Positions 6,906-16,229 of a stretch of 64,000 nt of DNA are shown here, one piece after another. Location of the stretch: contig NZ_CP098774.1 in NCBI RefSeq assembly GCF_028473665.1, positions 2,666,001 through 2,730,000 of the forward strand. Reading direction: 5' to 3'. Within the stretch, counting starts at the first letter, position 1, and every line of letters starts with the position of its first letter. Below the pieces are notes generated by a model, which was not told the DNA's origin, searched no databases, and saw nothing but the letters and a program-made list of their open reading frames with translations. Origin of the DNA: Sphingomonas sp. QA11. GTDB taxonomy: Bacteria > Pseudomonadota > Alphaproteobacteria > Sphingomonadales > Sphingomonadaceae. Made by a program: the position numbers and the translations under genes.

Positions 6906-7889
6906 ATGCCAATGCCCAAGAACCGCTACCATACCGCACCGCCGGGCGACCATTTCGACGGCACCCGCTTCTTCAATCCCGGCCAGCCTGCCACGGACCG
7001 ATCGCTGTCGGACATCCTGCGCTGGAAATTCGGCGAGCGCCCTGCCCGCTGGCCGGCAATGGTGCCAGTGGAGCAGGCCCGCCCCGATCCGGCGCCGGAG
7101 GGGCTGACCATCACCATGGTAGGCCACGCGACGTTGTTGATCCAGGCGGCCGGCATGAACATCCTGACTGATCCCGTCTGGTCCGACCGCGCGAGCCCCC
7201 TGTCCTTCGCCGGCCCAAAGCGGGTGACCGCCCCGGGCATCGCATTCGAATATCTTCCGCCGATCCATGCCGTGCTGCTCAGCCACAATCATTTTGACCA
7301 TCTCGATCTCGCCACGCTGCGGCGTCTGCATGCCGGGCACGCACCCCTGATGGTGATGCCGCTTGGCAACGATGCGATCGTCCGGCGCGCGATACCGGAG
7401 GCCCGCATCGCGGTCGGCGACTGGCACAACCGGATCGACCTGCCGCAAGGCGTCGCCACGATCCTGACTCGCGCGAACCACTGGTCGGCGCGCGGCCTTG
7501 GCGACCGGCGCATGGCTTTATGGGCAGGCCATTGGCTTGAGACCCCGGCCGGCTCGGTCTGGTTCGCCGGCGACACCGGCTATGGCGACGGCACGATCTT
7601 CCGCGACATCCGCGCCCGTCACGGCACGCCCGACGTCGCGCTGATCCCGATCGGCGCCTATGAGCCGCGCTGGTTCATGGCCAACCAGCACGTCAACCCG
7701 GCCGAGGCCGTGGCGATCCTGCAGGATGTCGGTGCGCGCCGAGCTCTCGGCATCCATTGGGGAACCTTCCAGCTGACCGACGAGCCCCGCGACGCGCCGG
7801 TCGAGGCATTGGCGGCAGCACTGAACGCCGAGCAGGTGCCGGCGGAGCGTTTCGTCGCGGCGGAAGCCGGCGGGGTGTACCGGTTCTGA
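6906..7889 (+). CDS. Metallo-beta-lactamase-fold hydrolase (NAPE-PLD/UlaG-like)
   Basis: The 327-residue protein has the MBL metal motif SHNHFDHLD (H-x-H-x-D-H), VGHATLLIQ and DPVWSDRASPLSFAGPKR upstream, the later metal-ligand GDTGYG and a distal GIHWGTFQL histidine. The order and the N-terminal HFDGTRFFNP segment match the family that includes N-acyl-phosphatidylethanolamine phospholipase D and UlaG-type lactonases. No signal peptide is visible, so it is probably cytoplasmic or membrane-associated. Its substrate is unknown. A phospholipid role would fit the adjacent lipid operon but is inference only. Confidence 0.8.
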   Translation: MPMPKNRYHTAPPGDHFDGTRFFNPGQPATDRSLSDILRWKFGERPARWPAMVPVEQARPDPAPEGLTITMVGHATLLIQAAGMNILTDPVWSDRASPLSFAGPKRVTAPGIAFEYLPPIHAVLLSHNHFDHLDLATLRRLHAGHAPLMVMPLGNDAIVRRAIPEARIAVGDWHNRIDLPQGVATILTRANHWSARGLGDRRMALWAGHWLETPAGSVWFAGDTGYGDGTIFRDIRARHGTPDVALIPIGAYEPRWFMANQHVNPAEAVAILQDVGARRALGIHWGTFQLTDEPRDAPVEALAAALNAEQVPAERFVAAEAGGVYRF

Positions 7890-7897
7890 GAGAAGGC

Positions 7898-7924
7898 GCC
7901 GCGGCGGATCGCGTCCGCCGCGGC
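7898..7924. terminator. GC-rich hairpin between convergent genes
   Basis: A perfect 11-base stem (GCCGCGGCGGA, loop TCGCG) lies between the stops of the MBL hydrolase and the GH3 gene. There is no U-run on either strand, so it may be a weak or Rho-assisted terminator. Confidence 0.4.
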
Positions 7925-7930
7925 AGGCCC

Positions 7931-10552
7931 CTATTTCGGCAGCACCGCCGCCCTGCTCAGCTTGAAGCTGGCCTTCACCCCGGCCGCCTGCGCCATACCC
8001 GGCCGCGATACGGGCTGTCCGCCGCCGACCCAGACATCCACCGTCCCCGGCACGACCTTCCGCTCGCCCTTCGCGTCCACCACGCTCAGCGCGCGGTCGT
8101 TCAGCGTGAACGAGACGGTGCGCTTCTCGCCCCTCATCAGATGGATACGCTTGAACCCCTCCAGCGCGCGGACCGGTGTGCCGGCCATGCCCGGATGCGA
8201 CACGTAAAGCTGCACCACCTCGTCGCCATCCTTCGCGCCGCTGTTGGTGACATCGACCGAGACCGTGACCTCGTCCTTCGCCACGACGCGCGGATTGGCA
8301 TAGCCGAAGCGCGTGTAGCTCAACCCATGGCCGAACGGATACAGCGCCTCGCCCTTGAAGTAGCGATAGGTCCGCCCCGCCATGGCATAATCCTCGAACG
8401 GCGGAAGCTGCTCTGCGCTTTTGTAGAAGGTCACGGGAAGCCGCCCGGCCGGGCTGTAGTCGCCCGCCAGCAGCCCGGCGACGGCGTTGCCCCCCTCCTC
8501 GCCCGGATACCAGGCCTCGACGATCGCCGGCACATTGGCGTCGGCCCAGTTGGTGCTCAGCGCGCTGCCGTTCATCAGCACCAGCACCGTCGGCTTGCCC
8601 GTCGCCTGGACCCGCTTCAGCAGCGCCTCCTGCGGCGCCGGCAGGTCGAGGCTGGTGCGATCGCCGCCGGCAAAGCCCGGCGCCTTGATCTTCATCTCCT
8701 CGCCCTCGATCCGCGCTGAGAGCCCGCCGACGAACACGACGAGATCCGCCGATTTCGCCGCCGCGACGGCATCGTCGCCATTCTGGCTCGGCGGGCTCCA
8801 CACCAGCCGCTGCTTGCCGCGCGCGCCGCGCTGGAAGCCCTCGACCCGGATCGGATATTTCTTCCCCGCCTCTAGCGAGATCGCCCCCGACAGGATCGAG
8901 GGCGCATCGCCCACACCCCATTCGTCCACGACGAGTTTGTCGCCCACGAACACGCGATAGCCATTCTCGCTGGAGAAACGGAACCGGTACTCGCCCGTCT
9001 CCGGCGCGATGATCGTGCCGGTCCAGCGCGCCGATGCCGCCTTGTCGCCATTCCATTCGATGCCGGCATTGGGCGCGGTGCGTGTCTCGACCGGCACCCC
9101 CTCCAGGTTGGTGCCCGCGAAATATTCCGCCTTCAGCCCCGGCGTCTTGCACTCGGCGTCGACGCAGAACACGCTGTCGGGCACCACCGGCTCGGCGGGG
9201 CCGACCAGCCCGGTCCCTTCGGCGAAGACGATTTTCGATTGTGGGAAACGCGCGCGAATACCGTCGAGCACCGTCACCGGCCGCGACGGCGTCCCGTAAT
9301 AATTGCCCACCAGCGTATCCATCGAGTCCGCATTCGGCCCGATCACCGCGATCGTCTTCGGCGCGCCCTTTAACGGCAGCAGATCGCCCTGGTTCTTTAG
9401 CAGCACCATCGACGCCTCCGCCATCTTGCGCGAGAGCGCACGGTGCGCCTCCGTGTCGTTGTCCGCCGCCGTGATGCTGGCAAACGGCCTGACCGGCGTA
9501 TCGATCAGCCCGAGCCTGATCCGTGCCGAGAACAGCCGCACCAGCGAGCGGTCGACCGTCGCGATCGCCAGCAGGCCCTTGTTGACCGCGTCGACGATCG
9601 AATCCGCATCGGTCGTCATGTGGTTGCGGTAATCACCGCAGATCAGGTCCATGCCAGCCTCGAACCCGGCGGCCACGCCCTCGGCCGGCGTCTTGCGGTA
9701 ATGCAGACTGTCCGGGCGATAGATGTTCGCCGCCGCGCCGCAATCCGACACGACATAGCCGGTGAAGCCCCAGTCCTTTCGCAGCCGCTGGTTCATCAGG
9801 AAATCATTGGCGCAGCCGGGCACGCCGTCGATCGCATTGTACACGCACATGATCGACTGCACCCTGGCCTCGGTCACCGTCGCGCGGAACGCGGGGAGAT
9901 ACGTGTCCTCCAGGTCGTGCGCGCTTGGATGCACGTCCTCGCGATGCCGGTTCGATTCCGGCCCGCTGTGCACCGCGAAATGCTTCGAGGTGGCGATCGT
10001 CTTATAGTAGTTCGGGTCGCTGCCCTGCAGGCCGTTGATGAAGGCGATGCCGATCCGTCCGGTCAGGAACGGATCCTCGCCATAGGTCTCCTGACCCCGG
10101 CCCCAGCGCGGATCGCGGAAGATGTTGATGTTCGGCGACCACACGGTCAGCCCGCGATAGAAATCGGTGCTGCCGTCAGGGTGAACGCGCTCGACATATT
10201 TCGCGCGGAACTCGGTGCCGATCGTGTCGGCCACAATACCCATGAGGCTGGTGTCCCAGGTCGCGGCCATGCCGATCGCCTGCGGAAACACGGTCGCGAT
10301 GCCCGCCCGGGCGACGCCGTGCAGCCCCTCGTTCCACCAGTTATAGCGCGGCACGCCGAGCCGTGGGATGGCGGGCGCGGTATGGCCGAGCTGCGCCGCC
10401 TTCTCCTCAAGCGTCATCTTCGCGACCAGAGCTGCCGCGCGTTGCTCGACCGAGCCCCCGGCATCCCGAGTCGTCGGCACGTCCTGCGCGAAAGCCACAC
10501 CCGAGACGAGGAACGACACCGTCGCGGCCGCCGCCAATAGCTTGAACTTCAT
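7931..10552 (-). CDS. Secreted glycoside hydrolase family 3 with PA14 insert (beta-xylosidase/glucosidase type)
   Basis: The 873-residue enzyme starts with a clear signal peptide (MKFKLLAAAATVSFLVSGVAFAQ). The GH3 N-terminal barrel carries YNWWNEGLHGVA, characteristic of the beta-xylosidase-like branch, KHFAVHSGPE with the conserved Lys-His, and the catalytic nucleophile Asp in GYVVSDCG at about residue 270. The alpha/beta sandwich domain contains an inserted PA14 domain at roughly 472-588, which usually shapes or extends the glycan pocket, followed by a C-terminal Fn3-like domain. It should release monosaccharides from plant-type oligosaccharides in the periplasm. The start is preceded by GGAGAGG. 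A LacI-type operator lies just upstream, implying sugar induction. Confidence 0.9.
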   Translation of the reverse strand: MKFKLLAAAATVSFLVSGVAFAQDVPTTRDAGGSVEQRAAALVAKMTLEEKAAQLGHTAPAIPRLGVPRYNWWNEGLHGVARAGIATVFPQAIGMAATWDTSLMGIVADTIGTEFRAKYVERVHPDGSTDFYRGLTVWSPNINIFRDPRWGRGQETYGEDPFLTGRIGIAFINGLQGSDPNYYKTIATSKHFAVHSGPESNRHREDVHPSAHDLEDTYLPAFRATVTEARVQSIMCVYNAIDGVPGCANDFLMNQRLRKDWGFTGYVVSDCGAAANIYRPDSLHYRKTPAEGVAAGFEAGMDLICGDYRNHMTTDADSIVDAVNKGLLAIATVDRSLVRLFSARIRLGLIDTPVRPFASITAADNDTEAHRALSRKMAEASMVLLKNQGDLLPLKGAPKTIAVIGPNADSMDTLVGNYYGTPSRPVTVLDGIRARFPQSKIVFAEGTGLVGPAEPVVPDSVFCVDAECKTPGLKAEYFAGTNLEGVPVETRTAPNAGIEWNGDKAASARWTGTIIAPETGEYRFRFSSENGYRVFVGDKLVVDEWGVGDAPSILSGAISLEAGKKYPIRVEGFQRGARGKQRLVWSPPSQNGDDAVAAAKSADLVVFVGGLSARIEGEEMKIKAPGFAGGDRTSLDLPAPQEALLKRVQATGKPTVLVLMNGSALSTNWADANVPAIVEAWYPGEEGGNAVAGLLAGDYSPAGRLPVTFYKSAEQLPPFEDYAMAGRTYRYFKGEALYPFGHGLSYTRFGYANPRVVAKDEVTVSVDVTNSGAKDGDEVVQLYVSHPGMAGTPVRALEGFKRIHLMRGEKRTVSFTLNDRALSVVDAKGERKVVPGTVDVWVGGGQPVSRPGMAQAAGVKASFKLSRAAVLPK

Positions 10553-10592
10553 CAGATACCTCTCCCGCTTTTTGAGAGGTCTAACCAAAAAA

Positions 10593-10606
10593 TGGTAGCG
10601 GTACCA
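10593..10606. promoter_or_regulatory. LacI-family operator upstream of the GH3 gene
   Basis: TGGTAGCGGTACCA is a near-perfect 14-base palindrome of the TGGTAGCGCTACCA type bound by LacI-family sugar repressors in alphaproteobacteria and xanthomonads. It lies about 41 bases upstream of the GH3 start, where a repressor would block transcription. The regulator itself is not in the window. Confidence 0.6.
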
Positions 10607-10631
10607 GCCCTGACCTGATCCCTAGCCTGAC

Positions 10632-11822
10632 CTAAATGCGATCGACCGGTCGTCCCAGCGCCCGCTGGCCAAGCAGCACGGTCGTCAGCGCAATCGTGCC
10701 CGCGACCACCGAAACCCAGAAGCCGTTCCGGGCGCCGAACGCATCGATCGTCAGACCTGCGGCGAAGGAGCCGAGCGCCATGCCGATGCCGATTCCGGTC
10801 ATCACCCAGGTCACGCCTTCCGTCAGCATCGCTTCGGGCACATGCCGTTCGATCAGCCCGAACGCGGTGATGAAGGTCGGTGAGATCGCGATCCCGCTGA
10901 GGAATACCGCCAGCGCAAGCCACACCACCGTGTGCGGCAGCAGCAGCGGCAGGGTCGTCAGCGCGGTGACGCCGACGGCGATCGCAAGCTGGCGATGCAA
11001 CGGCAGCTTGAGGCTCAGCGCGCCGATGATGATCCCCACGACGAAGGAACCCATCGCATAGACGCCGATGACCAGGCTGGCGGCGCCGGGCTGGCCGAGT
11101 TCCTTGGTGATCGCCACCACGCTGACTTCGGCGGTGGCGAAGGTGGCGCCGATGAAGATCAGCGTGAAGGTGATGATCTGCACCGGCCGCAACAGGATCG
11201 CGGAGCCGCCATGCTCGCGGGAAACCGGCCGCACCCTCGGCTCGGTCGAGCGCTGCAGGATCAGTGCCGTGGATCCGAGGGCAAGGAAAATGGTGCTGAC
11301 GAGCATCCCCGCTTCAGGGAACAGGGCGACGCTCAGGCCGACCGACAGCGACGCGCCAGCGATATAGACCAGTTCGTCGGCAGCCGATTCGAACGCGAAG
11401 GCAGTGGTGAGTTCCGGGCTGTCGCGGAAAATCTCGGTCCAGCGGGCGCGCACCATCGCCGGGATGCTCGGCATCGCGGCCGCGAAGAGCGCCGAGGCGA
11501 ACAATGCCCAGACCGGCCAGTCCCGGTTCGCTGCAGTGATCAGCACCACGAACGCCGTCACCGAGACGAGAGTCGCCGGAACCACCACGCGAGTCTGCCC
11601 GAGGCGGTCGACCAGGCGCGAGATTTGCGGGGCAAGCAGTGCGTTGGTGAGCGCGAACGTCGCTGCCACGGCCCCCGCCAGCCAATATTCGCCATAGGTC
11701 TGGGACAGCATGGTGACGAGCCCGATCGGCGCCATCGCGATCGGCAGGCGCGCGAAGAATCCAGCCGCCGCAAATCCTCTCGTTCCCGGCGCCTGGAATA
11801 TCCTGCTGTACGGATTGGCCAT
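10632..11822 (-). CDS. Major facilitator superfamily transporter
   Basis: The 396-residue protein has about 12 hydrophobic segments in the 6+6 MFS pattern, with a loop SRLVDRLGQTRV after the second helix resembling the MFS motif A region and a long central cytoplasmic loop (EPRVRPVSREHGG). It is divergent from a TetR gene, and matching palindromes flank both starts, the usual arrangement for a drug or metabolite exporter repressed by its neighbour. The start is preceded by GAGGGA. The substrate cannot be read from sequence. Confidence 0.85.
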   Translation of the reverse strand: MANPYSRIFQAPGTRGFAAAGFFARLPIAMAPIGLVTMLSQTYGEYWLAGAVAATFALTNALLAPQISRLVDRLGQTRVVVPATLVSVTAFVVLITAANRDWPVWALFASALFAAAMPSIPAMVRARWTEIFRDSPELTTAFAFESAADELVYIAGASLSVGLSVALFPEAGMLVSTIFLALGSTALILQRSTEPRVRPVSREHGGSAILLRPVQIITFTLIFIGATFATAEVSVVAITKELGQPGAASLVIGVYAMGSFVVGIIIGALSLKLPLHRQLAIAVGVTALTTLPLLLPHTVVWLALAVFLSGIAISPTFITAFGLIERHVPEAMLTEGVTWVMTGIGIGMALGSFAAGLTIDAFGARNGFWVSVVAGTIALTTVLLGQRALGRPVDRI

Positions 11823-11864
11823 GGTCGGTCCCTCGATTTCTCACGGCCGCCACTTCCGTAAATG

Positions 11865-11881
11865 ACATACCCGGCGTATGT
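11865..11881. promoter_or_regulatory. TetR operator copy 1 (MFS side)
   Basis: ACATAC-CCGGC-GTATGT is a perfect 6-5-6 inverted repeat 43 bases upstream of the MFS start. The same half-sites recur at 11919-11935, so both probably bind the divergent TetR protein. Confidence 0.6.
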
Positions 11882-11918
11882 TATTCGAGGTAGGATCGCG
11901 CGGGGCGCCTGTCAATTG

Positions 11919-11935
11919 ACATACGCAACGTATAT
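11919..11935. promoter_or_regulatory. TetR operator copy 2 (tetR side)
   Basis: ACATAC-GCAAC-GTATAT repeats copy 1 with one mismatch in the right half. It ends 14 bases before the TetR-family start, next to its ribosome site, which suits autorepression. The centres of the two copies are 54 bases apart. Confidence 0.55.
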
Positions 11936-11949
11936 TATTGGAGTGAAGC

Positions 11950-12540
11950 ATGGCGCATCGCCCGCGCAAGGAGATGATCGCTGAAACGCGCGCCAAGCTG
12001 ATCGCGGCGGGCCGCGAAGCGTTCGGCACGACCGGCTACACGGATTCGTCGATGGATGATTTCACCGCCGCATGCGGCCTCACGCGCGGCGCGCTCTATC
12101 ATCATTTCGGCGACAAGAAGGGCCTGATGGCGGCCGTCGTCGAGCAGATCGATGCTGAGATGACCCAGCGGCTCGATCAGGTGGCGGCACGGGCACCGAG
12201 CCGCTGGCAGGGCTTTATCGACGAGAATCTCGGCTATCTGAAAATGGCGCTCGAGCCGGAAATCCAGCGCATCGTGCTGCGCGACGGCCCGGCCGTGCTC
12301 GGCGACCCGTCGAGCTGGCCCACCTCCCAGGGCTGCGTTGCATCCATCTCCTCCAGCATCAGCGTGCTCCAGGCTGAAGGCGTGGTCGTCGCCGACATGG
12401 ACGCGGAGGCGGCCGCCCGCCTGATCATCGGCGCCTCGACCCAGGCGGCTCAATGGATCGCCAATTCGGACGATCCCGAAGTGACCTTGGAAAAGGCCGT
12501 GGCGGCATTCAGGACGATGCTGGAAGGGTTTCTCGCCTGA
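11950..12540 (+). CDS. TetR-family transcriptional regulator
   Basis: The 196-residue protein has the TetR N-terminal helix-turn-helix (SMDDFTAACGLTRGALYHHFGDKKGL at about 36-61) and an all-helical ligand domain. It is divergent from the MFS transporter, and two near-identical palindromes occupy the shared intergenic region, so it most likely represses both genes until a transported compound binds. GGAGTGAAGC precedes the ATG. The inducer is unknown. Confidence 0.88.
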   Translation: MAHRPRKEMIAETRAKLIAAGREAFGTTGYTDSSMDDFTAACGLTRGALYHHFGDKKGLMAAVVEQIDAEMTQRLDQVAARAPSRWQGFIDENLGYLKMALEPEIQRIVLRDGPAVLGDPSSWPTSQGCVASISSSISVLQAEGVVVADMDAEAAARLIIGASTQAAQWIANSDDPEVTLEKAVAAFRTMLEGFLA

Positions 12541-12636
12541 GGCGATGTTCGCGCCGCACAAAACCGAAGGTCGCCAATCCTAAAATTCTCGTCATAATCG
12601 GCGCGGTCGTCACATCGCGGGGAACAAGAGAAAATC

Positions 12637-14304
12637 ATGCGCGGACTCATCATCGCTACCACAGCCCTGCTGCTCGCCGCACCGGCGCTCGCAAAGGATG
12701 AAGCGGGCAAGCGCCCGACGGTCGACCCGGCCCGCCTATCGGCCACGGTCAGGACACTCGCATCCGACGCATTCGAGGGCCGTGCGCCGGGTACGCCCGG
12801 CGAGCGCAAGACCATCGATTTCCTGGTCGCGCAGTTCAAGGCGATGGGGCTTCAACCCGGCGGCGACAAGGGCAGCTGGACTCAGGCGGTGCCACTGATC
12901 CACACCCGTATCGGCACGGGCGGCTCGGTATCGCTCGCCACCGCGACCGGCGACCGCACGCCATTGGCGCAGGGCACCGACATCAACCTCACTACCGTGC
13001 GCGATGCGCCCCGCATCGACATCGCCTCGGCGCCGATGGTGTTCGTGGGCTATGGCGTCCATGCGCCCGAGGCCGGATGGGACGATTTCAAGGGCATCGA
13101 CCTGAAGGGCAAGGTTGCCGTCTTCCTGATCAACGACCCCGATTTCGAGGCGGTCCCCGGCGAGGACTCGGCCGGCCGCTTCGGCGGTCGCCGCATGACC
13201 TATTATGGACGCTGGACCTACAAGTTCGAGGAAGCGGCGAGACGCGGGGCGATCGCCGCCCTGATCGTTCACGACACGGCCGGGGCAGGCTATGGCTGGA
13301 GCACCGTGGCGGCGTCGAACGGCGAGAATTTCGACATCGTGCGCGGCGCGGCCGATCAGCGCGTGCCGTTGCAGGGCTGGATCGAACATGATCTCGCGAC
13401 CCGCATCTTCACCTCGGCCGGGCTCGATCTCGCCGCGCTGCGCAAACAGGCGCGCTCCACCGCCTTCCGCCCGGTCGAGATGAAGGGGTTAAGCTTCAGC
13501 GCCGCCCTGCCCGTCACCGTCGAACACATCGAGAGCGCCAATGTGCTCGCGACCCTGCCCGGCAGGACCCGTCCCGACGAAAGCGTGATGTTCGCCGCGC
13601 ATTGGGATGCGTATGGCGCGGGGCCGGTCGATGCGCAGGGCAGGACGATCCGCCCGGGCGCCAATGACGACGCGCTCGGCGTCGCCGGCGTGCTTGAGCT
13701 TGCCCGGCTGTTCAAGGCAGCGCCGCGCACTGATCGCTCGCTGGTCTTCGCGTTGTGGACGGCGGAGGAGCGCGGACTGCTCGGGTCAGAATATTATGCG
13801 ACTCACCCGGTCAAGCCGCTCGCCACGACCGCCGCGAACCTGACGCTCGATATCCTGCAGACAGCCGGCCCCGCGCGCGACGTCATCCTTGTCGGCGCGG
13901 GCAATTCGACCCTCGACGCGGATCTCGCCGTCGCCGCCACGGCGCAGGGCCGGACGATCACGCCCGAGACCTTCTCCGAACGCGGCCTCTTCTACCGCGC
14001 CGACCATTTCTCGGTGGTGCGCAAGGGCGTGCCATCGCTGCTGCTGATGGCGCTCGGCGGCGCGTCCGATCTCGCCACGGGCGGCCGTTCGGCCGGGCGG
14101 AAATGGCTCGACGATTATATGACCTGCTACCACAAGACCTGCGATTCCTGGTCGGCCGGCTGGGACCTGCGTGGTGCGGCAGCTGATGTCGCCCTGTTCC
14201 AGGCGATGGGCACCGCGCTCGCCAGGGGCGGCAACTGGCCGGCCTGGAGCAAGGGTTCCGAATTCGAGGCGGTCAGGGCGAAGACGGCCGCGGAACGGCG
14301 CTGA
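12637..14304 (+). CDS. Secreted M28-family zinc metallopeptidase with PA domain
   Basis: The 555-residue protein has a signal peptide (about 1-19), a PA-type insert (VFVGYGVHAPEAGW through AALIVHDT) and the M28 co-catalytic zinc site: His and Asp in FAAHWDAYG, Asp in GANDDALGVAG, the Glu pair in WTAEERGLLGSEYY, and a distal His in YRADHFS. M28 enzymes are mostly aminopeptidases. It should act in the periplasm or outside the cell on peptides. It is followed after about 70 bases by a DUF885 protein in the same direction, a pairing that suggests a peptide-scavenging function. Confidence 0.88.
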   Translation: MRGLIIATTALLLAAPALAKDEAGKRPTVDPARLSATVRTLASDAFEGRAPGTPGERKTIDFLVAQFKAMGLQPGGDKGSWTQAVPLIHTRIGTGGSVSLATATGDRTPLAQGTDINLTTVRDAPRIDIASAPMVFVGYGVHAPEAGWDDFKGIDLKGKVAVFLINDPDFEAVPGEDSAGRFGGRRMTYYGRWTYKFEEAARRGAIAALIVHDTAGAGYGWSTVAASNGENFDIVRGAADQRVPLQGWIEHDLATRIFTSAGLDLAALRKQARSTAFRPVEMKGLSFSAALPVTVEHIESANVLATLPGRTRPDESVMFAAHWDAYGAGPVDAQGRTIRPGANDDALGVAGVLELARLFKAAPRTDRSLVFALWTAEERGLLGSEYYATHPVKPLATTAANLTLDILQTAGPARDVILVGAGNSTLDADLAVAATAQGRTITPETFSERGLFYRADHFSVVRKGVPSLLLMALGGASDLATGGRSAGRKWLDDYMTCYHKTCDSWSAGWDLRGAAADVALFQAMGTALARGGNWPAWSKGSEFEAVRAKTAAERR

Positions 14305-14372
14305 TCGTCCGCGATCGCCAGAAGGGTCGGATGGCAAGCCGGACCCGACAGATCATAGGGGGAAAAGAACAC

Positions 14373-16181
14373 ATGCATCGTCGTCATTTCATCGCTGGTG
14401 CGGCCGCCGTCACGGTCGCGGCAGGATTTCCCGTCCGCGCGGCGACCCGCGCCGCAAAGGGAGACGCCGCGTTGCGCGCCATGCTCGACCGCTTCTTCTA
14501 TGGCCGCCTCGACGAATCGCCTGAACTGGCGACTCGCCTCGGCCTGGATAACGGCCCCCGTGCCGGCCTGAAGGCAAGGCTCAGCGACGAATCCGCGAAA
14601 GGCCAGGCGCGCGACCTTGCCCGCGCGAAGGCGGAATTCGCCGAATTGAGCCGCTTCGACACAAGCGGCCTGTCCCCGGAAGCGAAGCTCGACCATGAGG
14701 TGGTGACGTACCAGCTGACCCGCGCCATCGCCGGGGCTGAACGGTTCACCTATGGCAGCAGCCTCGGTCGATTTACCCCTTATGTGCTGAGCCAGCTTAC
14801 CGGGCCGTACCGCGACGTGCCCGATTTCCTGGAATCGCAAGCGCGGGTCCGCGACGCCGCCGAGTCGGACGCCTATCTGGCCAGGCTCGAGGCGTTTCCC
14901 AAAAGCATCGACGACAGCACCGACCGCCAGCGCAACGACGCGGCACGCGGCGTGTTCGCCCCCGACTATATCCTCGATACGACGCTCAGGCAGTTGGCCA
15001 GCGCGCTTGAGCGGGCCGCCGACCAGACCGTCATGGTATCGACCTTCGCGACCAAGCTGAAGGCGGCGAACCTGTCGGCCGATGCCGCGGCCCGCGCGGC
15101 CTCGATCGTGGAGCAGAAGGTCTTCCCGGCGCTCCAGCGTCAGCGCGCGCTGGTGACTGAATTGCGCGCCAAGGCCGTCCATGACGCCGGTTGCTGGCGG
15201 CTGCCGGATGGCGACGCCTACTATGCGGCAGCCGCCGAAGCCGCGACGACCGTGGCGATGAGCGGCGACGAGATCCACCGCCTCGGCCTGGCCCAGGTCG
15301 CCGAGATCGGCGCGCGCATCGACTCGATCCTCAAGACTCAGGGGATGGCCAGCGGCACGGTCGGCGAGCGTCTGGTCGCGCTGAACGAGCGGCCCGATCA
15401 GCTTTATCCGAATACCGATGCCGGCCGCGACGCATTGCTTGCCCAGCTCAACCGGCAGATCATGGCGATGCACGCCCGCCTGCCCGAAGCGTTCGCGACC
15501 CTGCCGAAAGCCCCGGTCGAGGTCCGCCGCGTGCCGCCGACGATCCAGGCAGGGGCGCCCGGCGGCTATTATGAGAATGCCTCGCTCGATGGGTCGCGAC
15601 CGGCGATCTACTACATCAATCTGCGCGATACCTTCGACCGCCCGAAATTCGGCCTGGCGACCTTGACTCATCATGAAGCGGTGCCCGGCCACCATCTCCA
15701 GGTCAGCCTGGCGCTCGAAAGCACGGAGATCCCGCTGATCCGCCGTCGTGGCTTCTTCAGCGGCTATTCGGAAGGATGGGCGCTCTACTCGGAACAACTC
15801 GCCGACGAGATGGGAATGTACGAAGGCGACCCGCTCGGGCAGGTCGGCTATCTCCAGTCCCTGCTCTTCAGGGCGACCCGACTGGTGGTCGACAGCGGCA
15901 TGCACGCGAAACGCTGGAGCCGCGAGCAGGCGACCGACTATCTGATCGCGACGACGGGTATCGCCCGCGGCCGAAGCCAGGGCGAAATCGATCGCTACAC
16001 GGTCTGGCCGGGGCAAGCTTGCAGCTACAAGATCGGCCACACCGCCTGGGTCCGGTTGCGCGCCGAGGCGCAGAAGCGGCCCGGCTTCGACCTGAAGCAA
16101 TTCCATTCGGTGCTGCTGAAGGGCGCCATGCCCCTCGCGGTGCTCGATCGCGTCGTGCGGGAGCAATGGGGGATCGCCTGA
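14373..16181 (+). CDS. DUF885 family protein, Tat-exported
   Basis: The 602-residue product starts with a twin-arginine-like signal (MHRRHFIAGAAAVTVAAGF). The family core is present, including LTHHEAVPGHHLQ, a HExxxGH zinc-type motif, PAIYYINLRD before it, and SEGWALYSEQLADEMG after it. DUF885 proteins resemble M32-like metallopeptidases, but their substrates are mostly unknown. The start at 14373 is preferred because AGGGGGA precedes it; an upstream in-frame ATG would put extra residues before the Tat signal. A second, non-Tat paralogue is at 24586-26403. Confidence 0.85.
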   Translation: MHRRHFIAGAAAVTVAAGFPVRAATRAAKGDAALRAMLDRFFYGRLDESPELATRLGLDNGPRAGLKARLSDESAKGQARDLARAKAEFAELSRFDTSGLSPEAKLDHEVVTYQLTRAIAGAERFTYGSSLGRFTPYVLSQLTGPYRDVPDFLESQARVRDAAESDAYLARLEAFPKSIDDSTDRQRNDAARGVFAPDYILDTTLRQLASALERAADQTVMVSTFATKLKAANLSADAAARAASIVEQKVFPALQRQRALVTELRAKAVHDAGCWRLPDGDAYYAAAAEAATTVAMSGDEIHRLGLAQVAEIGARIDSILKTQGMASGTVGERLVALNERPDQLYPNTDAGRDALLAQLNRQIMAMHARLPEAFATLPKAPVEVRRVPPTIQAGAPGGYYENASLDGSRPAIYYINLRDTFDRPKFGLATLTHHEAVPGHHLQVSLALESTEIPLIRRRGFFSGYSEGWALYSEQLADEMGMYEGDPLGQVGYLQSLLFRATRLVVDSGMHAKRWSREQATDYLIATTGIARGRSQGEIDRYTVWPGQACSYKIGHTAWVRLRAEAQKRPGFDLKQFHSVLLKGAMPLAVLDRVVREQWGIA

Positions 16182-16229
16182 GCCGCGATCCGGCAGCGAG
16201 ATCGACGGCCCAGGGCTTTTCCGGATGCC

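Noticed and set aside
7518..9152. 544-codon minus-strand frame
   Set aside because: Out-of-frame shadow of the GH3 gene, Arg/Gly-rich without motifs.
14127..16166. 679-codon minus-strand open frame
   Set aside because: Antisense shadow of the DUF885 gene; no family motifs or signal.
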